Program-made: the position numbers and the translations under genes
Assembly: GCF_000764185.1 (NCBI RefSeq)
Contig: NZ_JQEC01000033.1
Location: forward strand, 36,103 to 100,102
DNA: 64,000 nucleotides
Source: Colwellia psychrerythraea
GTDB lineage: Bacteria > Pseudomonadota > Gammaproteobacteria > Enterobacterales > Alteromonadaceae
Reading direction: 5' to 3'
Notes under the pieces: model-generated
The model's input: only the letters and a program-made list of their open reading frames with translations
Told to the model about the DNA's origin: nothing
Databases searched by the model: none
Shown here: one piece after another, positions 46,741 to 55,805 of the stretch
Layout of the letters: each line of letters opens with the position of its first letter
Numbering within the stretch: the stretch's first letter is position 1

Positions 46741-47425
46741 CAATAAACTCCTTGTTTAATCCTAAACTGTATATAGTTATTTCTACTTCACTGTTTGGGT
46801 ACTCTTTGACTTCAAATTGAAAATCTTGCCAAAAAAACTTCCACGATAACTGCTCTAACTGGCTAAGGTAATTTCGCAATTGAAAATACTTTCCTGACAA
46901 GGTGATTTTAATACCATGTTTATATAGATTTAAGCCATGTAGTTCTGATGTAGTCCTGGTATTTCCAGCAGTCGAGTTCTTTTGGTTTTTAGATAAATCT
47001 AATAGCGGTTTTGCCCCAATCAGCTCAAAAGATAATAGTGATACGCCCGGCTCTAATTTCAGTAGTTTAAGTAGCGCTTCTCGCATTTCACTAGGGCTGA
47101 TTAAATCAGTGGTTAAACTCACTAATTGTTCATCTATTTTGGCAAGCTTCACCTCAAGGTGAGCAATTTGTTTAACAACATCTTGATCTGGGTCTTTTTT
47201 CAGTGCTCTTTCATATTCAGCTATAGAAAAACCAAGTGCCTGATTGCCTGACGTCATCGCGCGGCTTTGCTTATCATACGTTGTTATCTTGGCCATTTTA
47301 TCATCAATAAAAACATATGAAATAATAAAAAATATTGCCACTAGACCTGTGAACAACAGTAAATATTGCTCTCGAATGGTTAGTTGTAGAAATTTATCAC
47401 TATATTCTTGCCATTGTTGCTTCAT
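46733..47425 (-). CDS. mshJ: MshJ, PilO-like alignment-complex protein
   Basis: 230 residues: short cytoplasmic start, one membrane helix (about 22-40), a coiled coil (about 48-100) and a ferredoxin-like PilO/GspM domain with GIKITLSGKYFQLRNYLSQLEQLSWKFFW. By family knowledge it pairs with the PilN-like protein encoded before it. Its start overlaps that gene's stop (TAATG). Confidence 0.88.
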   Translation of the reverse strand: MKQQWQEYSDKFLQLTIREQYLLLFTGLVAIFFIISYVFIDDKMAKITTYDKQSRAMTSGNQALGFSIAEYERALKKDPDQDVVKQIAHLEVKLAKIDEQLVSLTTDLISPSEMREALLKLLKLEPGVSLLSFELIGAKPLLDLSKNQKNSTAGNTRTTSELHGLNLYKHGIKITLSGKYFQLRNYLSQLEQLSWKFFWQDFQFEVKEYPNSEVEITIYSLGLNKEFIGV

Positions 47426-48027
47426 TAACTTTCACCTTCTGTCGGTGCTGAGCTGACGACGAACTCGGTAATATTTTGCTCATTTTTAACAAGCTTAAAA
47501 TGCACAAAAGCTTTACCTGATAATAAGCGTGAATTTTTAAAACCGGCCAACCATGCTGGCACAGCTTGAGGAGTTCGAGCTAATCCGGTAAAACTCATCT
47601 CTTTAGCGTTAATGCGAATAGTTTGTAATCGAATATCCTTGTGATGCATTGCTGACAAATCATTCATCGCCATGACAAAACCACCAGCAAAAGTCTCATT
47701 TGAATCGGTTAACTTATTAAGCAATGCATCCTTATGTTGCATCACTAGTTTGATAGTATTGAGATTTTTCTTTAAAGCAGGCGATATCTTTCTGGTCTGC
47801 AATTGTGATTCTAATTGCTTAGCGAGTATAGATTTTTGTTGCTGTTGTTTTAATAAACCATTATGTTTTTCTGCTGACTGCTTGAAATTCATCTCAGTGA
47901 AGGCAGTCCAAATCCCCATAAAAGCCAACAGTACAAGCCAAGCTGTTGCAACGCTTGTTAATGTTAATAGTTGCTTTTCTGGATAAAGTTCAGCGTGTAA
48001 TAAATTAACACTATGTTTAGCTGTCAT
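47425..48027 (-). CDS. PilN-like protein of the MSHA alignment complex (mshI-adjacent)
   Basis: 200 residues beginning with a short NLL-type motif (HSVNLLHAELYPEK), the PilM-binding signature of PilN proteins, then one membrane helix (about 21-42) and a coiled coil with a periplasmic fold. GGAG lies 6 bases before the start. It overlaps mshI by 11 bases. By family knowledge the PilM-N-O-P set connects the cytoplasmic ATPase to the secretin. I leave the symbol open, because naming of this gene differs among genomes. Confidence 0.85.
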   Translation of the reverse strand: MTAKHSVNLLHAELYPEKQLLTLTSVATAWLVLLAFMGIWTAFTEMNFKQSAEKHNGLLKQQQQKSILAKQLESQLQTRKISPALKKNLNTIKLVMQHKDALLNKLTDSNETFAGGFVMAMNDLSAMHHKDIRLQTIRINAKEMSFTGLARTPQAVPAWLAGFKNSRLLSGKAFVHFKLVKNEQNITEFVVSSAPTEGES

Positions 48028-48988
48028 AAGGGACTCCTGCTAACACTTCGGCTTCTTTGGTGTCGGCAATATCCTCTAAACTAGCGCCGATTGCTGCGCC
48101 AAATTCTCGATGTTGATGATACGGACTGGGTATTTCAAGCAAACTAACCGGCACAGCAGAATTTTCTGCCAATTTTTCTATAAATACATTTTCAAGTTTT
48201 ATCGGCAAGAGTACTTTAATCTCTTTGATCGGAGCTTGTTTGAGTTGACGTTCAAAATAATCAGTAGACCGTTGAATTTCTAGGCTGATATCATCAATTA
48301 TCGAGAATGATAACTCTTCCGCTGTTTTACTGCCTATTTGAGCAAAACCACGCAAACGGCGCTGAAAGTAAATCTTTTTTTGTTTAACTATTAATAAAGT
48401 GATTTCTTCATTTGGTTGCTGACAGACCAATAAATTGGCTTCATTTTTGGCTACTAATAAATTAGCAAAAGCAAACTCTTGTGTAGTAATTTTGCTAATT
48501 TTCACCGAGCCTTGCTCTGTCGCTGCGACAAGTATTCTTAATTCATCTTTTGGTGCACAAACCACATTAATTTTTTTCTTACCACCCGCAAGTACTGGTG
48601 CATCATAATAATCTAACACCATATTATCAGGTGGAATAGTGACTAAATCTTTAATTTTCCACTTTAAAGCACTGTTTATTTCATTTTCGGGTAAGTTTGG
48701 CTTGTCTACTTGTACCACCTGCGATTGTGCTTCGCTTAGCACTATATTAGCATCTCCGCTAAGCTCAAAATCGTCATGTAACTTTTGAATAGTTTTTGAA
48801 AAATTTGCTGAGCTGGTCTTTTCATGCTGAAAGAGCACTTTAGCGCTGATATTATCGCCAGCAGTAACATCGCTTGCTTGTACAGGGACCGAGCATAAGG
48901 AGACACCCTGCTGCTGAAAAGCAATACCAAGACGTTGACTCGATTTATTTTTTGCAAACATTTGACTTATTTTCGTTAAAAATGACAT
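48017..48988 (-). CDS. mshI: MshI, PilM-like actin-fold protein
   Basis: 323 residues with no signal peptide or membrane helix. RLGIAFQQQGVSLCSV at the start and NEINSALKWKIKDLVTIPPDNMVLDYYD are the PilM/MshI-type blocks, followed by ISLEIQRSTDYFERQL. By family knowledge it is the cytoplasmic ring protein of the alignment complex. First gene of the MSHA biogenesis operon here; mshH (a CsrD homologue), usually found upstream, is absent and a PLP enzyme gene stands there instead. Confidence 0.87.
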   Translation of the reverse strand: MSFLTKISQMFAKNKSSQRLGIAFQQQGVSLCSVPVQASDVTAGDNISAKVLFQHEKTSSANFSKTIQKLHDDFELSGDANIVLSEAQSQVVQVDKPNLPENEINSALKWKIKDLVTIPPDNMVLDYYDAPVLAGGKKKINVVCAPKDELRILVAATEQGSVKISKITTQEFAFANLLVAKNEANLLVCQQPNEEITLLIVKQKKIYFQRRLRGFAQIGSKTAEELSFSIIDDISLEIQRSTDYFERQLKQAPIKEIKVLLPIKLENVFIEKLAENSAVPVSLLEIPSPYHQHREFGAAIGASLEDIADTKEAEVLAGVPYDS

Positions 48989-49248
48989 TTATCGGCAATA
49001 TCGCATGATAGCTAAAATTGTTTGTAATCTTACCCCTTGTTACGCTCACAGAGCAAGCATTACTGTGAAGTATTAACTAAGTTTATTAGTGATTTAAGTT
49101 AATAAAAGCATTATTATTCTTTAACTATTTTCATATAAAAATTATTTATTAGTAACAATAAATACAAGTAAAAAAAGTTACGACAATCAGTTACCTTACT
49201 TTTTTTAGTCACAAAGTTGTTATTAATCAGTATCAAAACAGTCATATT
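48989..49248. promoter_or_regulatory. Divergent promoter region mshI / PLP enzyme
   Basis: 260 very AT-rich bases between two divergent genes, so promoters of the MSHA biogenesis operon and of the PLP enzyme must be here. I cannot single out one -35/-10 pair among the many AT hexamers. No repeat or hairpin of note. Confidence 0.45.
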
Positions 49249-50208
49249 ATGTTCAAACCTTTGTCAATAACACACAAAATACATCACCCGATTTTTGATA
49301 AATATAAAGTTGATGTACAAGTTAAAAGAGATGATTTACTGCATAATATAATCTCTGGTAATAAATGGCGAAAATTAAAGTATAACCTAAAGCAACTAAA
49401 AGATAAGCACTGCCAAGGCGCGTTAACTTTTGGCGGTAGTTACTCAAACCATATCCACGCTTTTGCCTATGCCTGCAAACAAGCAAACATTCCCTGTATT
49501 GGCATCATTCGAGGGGAAGAACGCTATCAAAACAACTTCACTTTATCTTGGGCTAGGCACTGGGGTATGCAGTGTCATTTTGTTGATAGAAAAACCTATC
49601 GTCGCCGTTTTGAGACTGAGTTTTATACTGAGCTTAATGAGCTTTACCCTCGACACTTTATTATACCCGAGGGCGGCAGCAACAGCCTTGCTATCCCAGG
49701 TGTAGCGGAGATATTAACAGAATTAAATAGCCAAACTGATTTCGATACATTGATGACTCCAGTAGGTAGTGGCGGTACTTTAGCGGGCCTGATTTCAGGA
49801 GATAGTGTCGCCAATAGTCAACACCACCAAATTTTAGGGGTAGCTGTTTTAAAACAAGCGGATTATTTAATAGAGGAAATTAAGCAGTTACTTACAGTTC
49901 AAGGCAAAAAACATGATAACTGGCAATTATTAACAAATTTTCACCGTGGTGGTTATGGAAAATTTAGTGAAAATGACAGCAATCGCATCATTGAATTTAA
50001 TCAGCAAACCGGCGTGACCTTCGAGCCGGTATATTCTGGTAAGATGATTTTAGCTTTGCTTGATTTATTAGAGCAAGGTTATTTTAAACAAGGTGAGAGG
50101 ATAATATTATTACATACCGGTGGACTACAAGGGTTAGGTGGCATGATTGAACAAGGTCGACTTAACGCTGAAGATTGGCCTGTTCCTCCAAGGGCGCCCT
50201 TGTATTAG
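49249..50208 (+). CDS. PLP-dependent ACC deaminase / D-cysteine desulfhydrase family enzyme
   Basis: 319 residues. The PLP lysine lies in ISGNKWRKLKYNL (about residue 48), with GGSYSNHIHAFAYACK as the phosphate-loop helix and PVGSGGTLAGL later. This is the ACC-deaminase/D-cysteine desulfhydrase group of fold-type II enzymes. By family knowledge most bacterial members that carry this label act on D-cysteine; the actual substrate cannot be told from sequence alone. It stands alone between the MSHA and gsp operons and ends 23 bases from the convergent gspN. Confidence 0.85.
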   Translation: MFKPLSITHKIHHPIFDKYKVDVQVKRDDLLHNIISGNKWRKLKYNLKQLKDKHCQGALTFGGSYSNHIHAFAYACKQANIPCIGIIRGEERYQNNFTLSWARHWGMQCHFVDRKTYRRRFETEFYTELNELYPRHFIIPEGGSNSLAIPGVAEILTELNSQTDFDTLMTPVGSGGTLAGLISGDSVANSQHHQILGVAVLKQADYLIEEIKQLLTVQGKKHDNWQLLTNFHRGGYGKFSENDSNRIIEFNQQTGVTFEPVYSGKMILALLDLLEQGYFKQGERIILLHTGGLQGLGGMIEQGRLNAEDWPVPPRAPLY

Positions 50209-50231
50209 ATGCTAGACCTAATTTTATGCAG

Positions 50232-50987
50232 CTAAAACTTTAGTGGATAACGACCTTGCCCATCAGGGCGGCCAAGCAACGACAAGGCTGATTTTAACTG
50301 GGCGGGAAATTTAGCGCCAGGCTTTAAATAACCTTGTCCAGAGGCTTTTTGTTGGGCTAAAGATAATCGTGTGGTAAAGCTCAAACCAAGGTTGTTTTTC
50401 GGTAATACCTTAGCCATTAAGTCACCTTGCTCACAATAGATATCAGCTTTAACACTACCAATTTTAATGTTGTAGTCTAAGGCAACGATACCCGAGCGCA
50501 ACCAAGTAACTTGGCCTTGTGCTTGCTCACAAGTTAACTTATCAGCAATGTTTAGACTTAGTTCAGTAAACGCTAATTCAACATTGCCCTGCGCCGTAAC
50601 AGGAATAGGCAGAGGCAATTGTTTGGCAATATCATTGGCTGACAAAAATAACTCAACGTCATTGAGTAACAGTTGTTGGGAAGAAAGCGTTAAAATGAAT
50701 CTCCCTTCAGGGCCTGCTAACACAGGATCACCAAAACTAACGGCTACTGTCGGTGAAAAGGTTAACAATGACCAAAAGCTAAGCTGAGTTTTAATTATCC
50801 TAACTTGATTGTTGTTTACGGTGAACTGAGCAATCTCACCTTGCCATATTGAGCCGGAGACACCGTCTACTTTAATATTTTTAGGCAGTTCAATAGTATT
50901 TATCACTAAGGCTAGTGGTACTTTTACCACTAAAAACACTAAATAACTACTCAAAAAAATTGCTGTAAAAGCAAACCACTTCTTCAT
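50232..50987 (-). CDS. gspN: GspN, type II secretion accessory protein
   Basis: 251 residues with one N-terminal membrane helix (about 6-24) and a periplasmic beta-rich domain: GVSGSIWQGEIAQFTV, FSFWSLLTFSPTVAVSFG-type block and GRPDGQGRYPLKF at the end. By family knowledge GspN is present in only some T2SS and is often dispensable. Last gene of the operon, 61 bases after gspM. Confidence 0.9.
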   Translation of the reverse strand: MKKWFAFTAIFLSSYLVFLVVKVPLALVINTIELPKNIKVDGVSGSIWQGEIAQFTVNNNQVRIIKTQLSFWSLLTFSPTVAVSFGDPVLAGPEGRFILTLSSQQLLLNDVELFLSANDIAKQLPLPIPVTAQGNVELAFTELSLNIADKLTCEQAQGQVTWLRSGIVALDYNIKIGSVKADIYCEQGDLMAKVLPKNNLGLSFTTRLSLAQQKASGQGYLKPGAKFPAQLKSALSLLGRPDGQGRYPLKF

Positions 50988-51048
50988 CTAATCTCTCTAT
51001 CTTCTTTAATTCAACAGCGCTTCAATTAATATTAGCTAATTGCAATAT

Positions 51049-51519
51049 TTATAATCTAGCAAGATGTAAGCGACGTACCTTTACTTCGCCAGTATTGTCA
51101 CCCTGACTTAGATCAATAGCCTTTACTTTTAAGCCTTCATTGTTTGCTAGATGCTCTAGCCAAAACAGTAACTGAGTAAAAGGAGTACTGTCTATCCATA
51201 CTTGTAAATCATCGCCCTGAGGCTGCATACGGGTAATAGTTAGTTTATAATTTTTGGCACTACGGTTAGCCACACTTGATATGCTACCGCTAAGGTTTAG
51301 CTTACCGCTTGACCGTTTTGCTTGCTGATATAATGCAGTATTTTCTTGTACCCAAGATAATAATTGTTGCTGTCTAACTAACTTACTATTCGCTTCAGTT
51401 AAACTATTATTTAATGGTTGCCAGATCGCGCTATAAAAAATAAAAACCATAAAAGCAAGTCCCATTGCCGCGACAAGACGCTGCTCTCGACTATTTAATT
51501 GTTGCCACCATGCTTTCAT
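51049..51519 (-). CDS. gspM: GspM, T2SS inner-membrane platform protein
   Basis: 156 residues: cytoplasmic start with SREQRLVAAMG, one membrane helix (about 16-34), short coiled coil and ferredoxin-like domain. By family knowledge GspM pairs with GspL and holds GspE at the membrane. It overlaps the gspL stop by one base. Confidence 0.92.
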   Translation of the reverse strand: MKAWWQQLNSREQRLVAAMGLAFMVFIFYSAIWQPLNNSLTEANSKLVRQQQLLSWVQENTALYQQAKRSSGKLNLSGSISSVANRSAKNYKLTITRMQPQGDDLQVWIDSTPFTQLLFWLEHLANNEGLKVKAIDLSQGDNTGEVKVRRLHLARL

Positions 51520-52880
51520 TATGATGTTTCCTTATTATTTTTATTACTACGCTGCTTAGCGGTACCTTTTCTTTTACTTTTTGTTTTATTAGTTGTCTTA
51601 TTAGCTGTTTTGTTCGATATGCTAAAAGAGCCTGTCACCAGATCACCTTGATTATTTTGTGAACCTTGCTTTACGGTCAAATTCGCTGTAGCGAGTGCCA
51701 CATTAAACAGCTCGAAGGCTTGATAATCTTTTGCTGTGGCTTGAATCCGTAGCTCTTGGCGTTTGCCATCAAACTTTAACGTCTCTGGTTTTAACGCAGG
51801 CACCTTAGCGAAGGCTGGTTGTACTCTAGCTAACATTGCTAAAAAGCCTTGTTGATCACTTACTCCACCCAATAAAGCTAATTCTCGATTTAATTGCGAC
51901 TTGATAGTGGAAACACGCACTCTTTTCGTTTTGGGAAAAGCTTTTTTATATTCGCTAATAATACTTTGCTGTACTTTATCCTGCTCAGCATTAAGCTGCC
52001 AAAGTTGTGCACCCTTATGACTTAAATTAAGCAATAAGGCGAATAAAGCAACGCCTGCCACCCATAACCATTGTTTTGAGACATTATTACGGGATTCTTT
52101 AATTTTGTACTGCCCTTGCAGTAAATTAAATCGATTTAATTGACTGCCATAGTTTTTAGCCATTAGCGCTAAAGGCAACTCCTCTGGCATTTGTGTTACC
52201 GTCAGTGAATCACTATGAGCTAATTGGGAATATGCTTCTATTGCTACGCTTTTATATGGCTGCTCGCCATCCTTTTGTTCATCCGCTGTTTGTTCAGCAT
52301 TAAAAGCCTGCCATTGCAGTTGCCATATATTGGTATCTAAAACAAATCCCTGCCAATTATGTTGACGAACAATAACTTGCTCTGTGCAAGTATCTCCTAT
52401 AGCTATTGCGCTCCAGCCTCCGTCCATGAATGGCATAGCCAAAACATCAGGTAAGATGAACAAGGTTTCAATGCCAGCTTCTGCTAACCATAACAGCCAT
52501 TGTTGCATCTGCTTATGAGCCACAATGGCGGTAAAGCAATTATTACCCTGAATATCACTCTTTAAATCAGCATAAGCAAAAAATAGCTGCTCAACTTCTT
52601 CAGCTAAGTTATCCTCTAACATATAGGGTACTGCTAGGCGCATCGCCCGTGAAGATTTTGCCGGTACATTTAATGACTTTAGCAGTACATCGCAACCGGG
52701 TACCAAGACCTTCACCTGTCTACGTTCTGCTTTGTCAGTAAGTTCACTTAACTGCTCAGCACCTTTTAGCTCTCCGCTAGCAATAATTTCTTGTTCATTG
52801 CTGTTAATCTCAGACACTACCAACCAATGAATGATATCGTGTGCTTGACTTCCCAGACGGATAAATAATGTTTCTGTCAC
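51519..52880 (-). CDS. gspL: GspL, T2SS inner-membrane platform protein
   Basis: 453 residues: cytoplasmic actin-like part (about 1-255) with VLVPGCDVLLKSLNVPAKSSRAMRLAVPYMLED, one membrane helix (about 268-285) and a periplasmic ferredoxin-like domain (about 330-410). The C-terminus is an unusual Lys/Thr/Asn tail with repeated NKTxNKT units. By family knowledge GspL binds GspE. Overlaps gspK by one base. Confidence 0.93.
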   Translation of the reverse strand: MTETLFIRLGSQAHDIIHWLVVSEINSNEQEIIASGELKGAEQLSELTDKAERRQVKVLVPGCDVLLKSLNVPAKSSRAMRLAVPYMLEDNLAEEVEQLFFAYADLKSDIQGNNCFTAIVAHKQMQQWLLWLAEAGIETLFILPDVLAMPFMDGGWSAIAIGDTCTEQVIVRQHNWQGFVLDTNIWQLQWQAFNAEQTADEQKDGEQPYKSVAIEAYSQLAHSDSLTVTQMPEELPLALMAKNYGSQLNRFNLLQGQYKIKESRNNVSKQWLWVAGVALFALLLNLSHKGAQLWQLNAEQDKVQQSIISEYKKAFPKTKRVRVSTIKSQLNRELALLGGVSDQQGFLAMLARVQPAFAKVPALKPETLKFDGKRQELRIQATAKDYQAFELFNVALATANLTVKQGSQNNQGDLVTGSFSISNKTANKTTNKTKSKRKGTAKQRSNKNNKETS

Positions 52881-53995
52881 TAGTTACGTCCTATAGTACG
52901 ACTAATTACTTGAATTTGTTGGGTCTCATTAACTTTCATTATTGAGCTCATAGCAAAGTAGCTATTGTTGAAACGCGCGCTCGCTTTTAGCTTAAAATAT
53001 TCGCTATCGATCACAAACTGCGCCTTTTGCCATTTTTCCATTTTAACCTTACTTAATTCAGGCAATTGGTAAAAATCATCTAGTTTTTCATAACCTGAGC
53101 TATCCCTTGCACTCAATACTTCCTGCGCATCACTGAGACTTGAATCAAGCAAAGCTTGTAGTAACTCAGGTTTTTCAGCGTCTAAAGTATTGATATTAAT
53201 TAGATGCTGAGCATTTTGAGGCAATACACATACATAAGGTGTTAACGCCAAAATTACTGCTGGAGTAAAGTGCTCAATTAACCTTAACTCGTTAACACTG
53301 CCCAAATAACTATTGGCAGCAAGATAAGGGAATTCTCGTGAGGCGTAGTCATTATCTTCAGCGCCTCCAGCCCCCGTTATCATATCATTACTATCAAGCC
53401 AGTCCGTTAACGCATTAACCATGGCTTCTGCTTCAAAATTGCCAATGCCTTCTACATTTAAGTTAACAATCAGTGCTTCTAATACCGTTGCTGCGGGTAA
53501 TTGTTTATCGCTACCCGATTTACTCGATGGCGCGGTCGGAGCCGTTTTACTGTCATCTTTACTGTCATCTTTTGACGAATTAGAAGATTTTCCAGAGTCA
53601 CTATCACCAGCCTGGTCTTTTGTTTTTGCCTTAGGGTGTAGGGCATTAAGATTCAAACAACTTTGTAAATCTGATATTTCGCCACTTATTTCACCAAAGT
53701 CGACGGGATAAGTACTGCCTTCTTCGGCCCAAACTTGCTCAAGATGGGTAACTTTGGGCTCATCCTTAAAAGCTTTAATTAGTACTCTTTTAGTAAATGC
53801 TTCAGCGCCCAAAGCATACCAGTATGCTTGTTGATTAAAACTGATATTTGTACTGCGTTGCATTTGTGTTTGTAAACGTGTGGTCATCTGCGCGGCAATA
53901 ATTGAACATAATGCGACAATCAACATCACGGTAATTAATGCGACACCTCGCTGACTTGCTCTATCATACTTGGCTGAGATGAGTTTAATAGTCAT
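52880..53995 (-). CDS. gspK: GspK, T2SS minor pseudopilin with a low-complexity insertion
   Basis: 371 residues; prepilin-like start RGVALITVMLIVALCSIIAA after a 17-residue leader. SCLNLNALHP and FGEISGEISDLQ are GspK blocks, and ALTDWLDSNDMITGAGGAEDNDY is the calcium region. Between residues about 118 and 165 there is a Ser/Asp/Lys/Thr stretch that most GspK lack, coded in part by a 12-bp tandem repeat. By family knowledge GspK caps the pseudopilus tip with GspI and GspJ. Confidence 0.94.
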   Translation of the reverse strand: MTIKLISAKYDRASQRGVALITVMLIVALCSIIAAQMTTRLQTQMQRSTNISFNQQAYWYALGAEAFTKRVLIKAFKDEPKVTHLEQVWAEEGSTYPVDFGEISGEISDLQSCLNLNALHPKAKTKDQAGDSDSGKSSNSSKDDSKDDSKTAPTAPSSKSGSDKQLPAATVLEALIVNLNVEGIGNFEAEAMVNALTDWLDSNDMITGAGGAEDNDYASREFPYLAANSYLGSVNELRLIEHFTPAVILALTPYVCVLPQNAQHLININTLDAEKPELLQALLDSSLSDAQEVLSARDSSGYEKLDDFYQLPELSKVKMEKWQKAQFVIDSEYFKLKASARFNNSYFAMSSIMKVNETQQIQVISRTIGRN

Positions 53996-53998
53996 AAG

Positions 53999-54658
53999 CT
54001 AGGTCTTAGTCTTATCATCAGCTGAAAGGTCACCAGCCACCAAGAATTGACGACGGATCAGACCATAATCTTCGGTTTCAATTTCAATGGCTATAGCTTG
54101 CGGTAAAGTACTTCCTGACCATTTTTTCTGCCAATTCTTACCATCATAATACTCAAAGGCTAAACTCTTCACTTGCGTTATTAACGGCCTAATTTTTGGC
54201 TCTTGACCAACAACAGCATCAACAAAGTTATAATGCAATCGTTGTAGGGTTTCATCCTCGATTCGGTAGGCGACATTTTGCATATCACTTCGTGGTAACA
54301 ACAAACCTGGATTAGTCCAACCATTACGTACAAAGGCGATGGCTTGTTCATCTTCTAAAAAACTATCATCTGCAGTTTGTAGAAAGCTATTACTCGGCGC
54401 CTCACCGTTAACCCGCATGCTGCGCTTCGCTATTTGGGTGAAATCTCGCTCCATCAATAAAAAAGCACGCTGTAATTCATTCTGTCTATCACTACGTAAT
54501 TTTGAATTTTCATCACCACGCAACACTGTATCAAAAATGGTAAAGCTAGCTAAGCTGACCACTGAAAATATAGCAATGGCGATTAGCACTTCAAGTAGGG
54601 TAAAGCCATACTGGCTAGTTTTAGCTCTAGCATTAGCTTGGCAAGTATTTAATTTCAT
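53999..54658 (-). CDS. gspJ: GspJ, T2SS minor pseudopilin
   Basis: 219 residues. Prepilin motif GFTLLEVLIAIAIFSVVS after an 18-residue leader; NELQRAFLLMERDFTQIAKRS and LLPRSDMQNVAYRIEDETLQR are GspJ blocks. By family knowledge it forms the tip complex with GspI and GspK. The start overlaps the gspI stop by one base. Confidence 0.95.
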   Translation of the reverse strand: MKLNTCQANARAKTSQYGFTLLEVLIAIAIFSVVSLASFTIFDTVLRGDENSKLRSDRQNELQRAFLLMERDFTQIAKRSMRVNGEAPSNSFLQTADDSFLEDEQAIAFVRNGWTNPGLLLPRSDMQNVAYRIEDETLQRLHYNFVDAVVGQEPKIRPLITQVKSLAFEYYDGKNWQKKWSGSTLPQAIAIEIETEDYGLIRRQFLVAGDLSADDKTKT

Positions 54659-55065
54659 CAGGGTTTATCCTGAGCAAGGTAAGTCATCAAGCTAGCACTT
54701 ACTAACTCGTCATCCTCGCTTAATCGTACTTCCATCACTAAGGAACGCAATTCCTTATCGGTGGTTTTAATCACTTTTTGTTGCCAATACCAAGTCCTAC
54801 CCGCCATTTCGACTTTACCTTTACGATTATTTTTTGGTGGCCAAGTTTTATCTAAGCTTACTTCGACTAATTGATTGGAGGCGACCCAATTAGCGAACAT
54901 TTGTTCCTCTAGATGACTAATGTGACGATAATTATTATCGGCAACACCGAGCAGTGCCACCCCAGCAATAGCAAAAACAGCCATAGCTAACATGACTTCA
55001 AGTAGGGTAAAACCACTTTGCTTGAGCTGTTTAGCTTTTCTAGCTAGGTTAACTTTAATCATCAT
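54658..55065 (-). CDS. gspI: GspI, T2SS minor pseudopilin
   Basis: 135 residues from the ATG at 55065 (a second ATG follows at 55062); the TTG at 55083 in frame is an unlikely start. Prepilin motif SGFTLLEVMLAMAVFAIAG after an 18-residue basic leader, then HLEEQMFANWVASNQLVEVSL, typical of GspI. By family knowledge it nucleates the tip complex. Overlaps the gspH end by 11 bases. Confidence 0.94.
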   Translation of the reverse strand: MMIKVNLARKAKQLKQSGFTLLEVMLAMAVFAIAGVALLGVADNNYRHISHLEEQMFANWVASNQLVEVSLDKTWPPKNNRKGKVEMAGRTWYWQQKVIKTTDKELRSLVMEVRLSEDDELVSASLMTYLAQDKP

Positions 55066-55675
55066 CAAGCACCGGCCCCTCAATGGTTAATGGGATGCTA
55101 TATATACCAGTAACCCTATAGGCTAAGTCTTCAATGCCTTCGACATAAGCTAACTCTTCATTTAACCGAAAAGTGACACTAAAAGGTGTTAGGTCACCAC
55201 CAGAGAGAATATAAACTTGTGGAATTATTTTTTCTTCTTGCTCTTCTTTTGACGATAAGGTGAAGTCATCTTCATCTTTTTCTTTAAAAGTATCTGAGTC
55301 AAAAAGCATGGGTTCATCAATGGGTAGGTCATCAAGCTCTAAACTCAATTCGATGTCTTCTGGAACCGTCACATTGGCTTGCCAATCTTGCTCAGGAATT
55401 TCTGTCCATTGAGTACCGTCGTATCCAAGAAATTGATAACTATCTTTTTTAACGATTAAGCCCAATTCAATATTGTTGAGCATGCCATAATCCGCAGCCA
55501 CTTCAAAAATTGCAGCAAACCTCGCACTTTCATACTTCAACTTATCTTCAGGATTATTCCCAGAAAAATTGAATTGCACCAAACTAGCCATCAGACCGAT
55601 CAGCACCACAACGACCATCACCTCAATTAAGGTAAAGCCATGTTGTTTAATTGTTAATGCCGATAGTTTTTTCAT
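55055..55675 (-). CDS. gspH: GspH, T2SS minor pseudopilin with an acidic insertion
   Basis: 206 residues. Prepilin motif GFTLIEVMVVVVLIGLMAS after a 13-residue leader; AARFAAIFEVAADYGMLNNIELGLIV-type block, SYQFLGYDGTQWTEI. Residues about 118-150 are a dense acidic stretch (KEKDEDDFTLSSKEEQEEK) that makes this GspH longer than usual. By family knowledge GspH sits between the tip complex and the main GspG filament. An 84-bp inverted-repeat element precedes it. Confidence 0.93.
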   Translation of the reverse strand: MKKLSALTIKQHGFTLIEVMVVVVLIGLMASLVQFNFSGNNPEDKLKYESARFAAIFEVAADYGMLNNIELGLIVKKDSYQFLGYDGTQWTEIPEQDWQANVTVPEDIELSLELDDLPIDEPMLFDSDTFKEKDEDDFTLSSKEEQEEKIIPQVYILSGGDLTPFSVTFRLNEELAYVEGIEDLAYRVTGIYSIPLTIEGPVLDDD

Positions 55676-55703
55676 AAGGTCACCTGTAATGATTGAGCTT
55701 GAA

Positions 55704-55787
55704 GCTGTAAAATTAAATTTAAAGGCTATTGCACGGAGTTGACGCTAGTCACTAAGTACCTTTGACGCCTTAATTTAGTTTTACAGC
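55704..55787 (-). repeat. 84-bp hairpin element, copy 2 (gspG-gspH gap)
   Basis: Ends GCTGTAAAATTAAA (55704-55717) and TTTAGTTTTACAGC (55774-55787) pair at 13 of 14 positions; two more inner pairs extend the stem. The 21-bp core (55731-55751) is identical to that of copy 1 and lies at the same spacing (13 bases from the left arm, 22 from the right). In the gspG transcript it begins 18 nt after the TAG stop, as in the other copy after mreB. The arms share little sequence with those of copy 1. Confidence 0.8.
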
Positions 55788-55805
55788 AATAAGGTCAGCT
55801 ATTAC

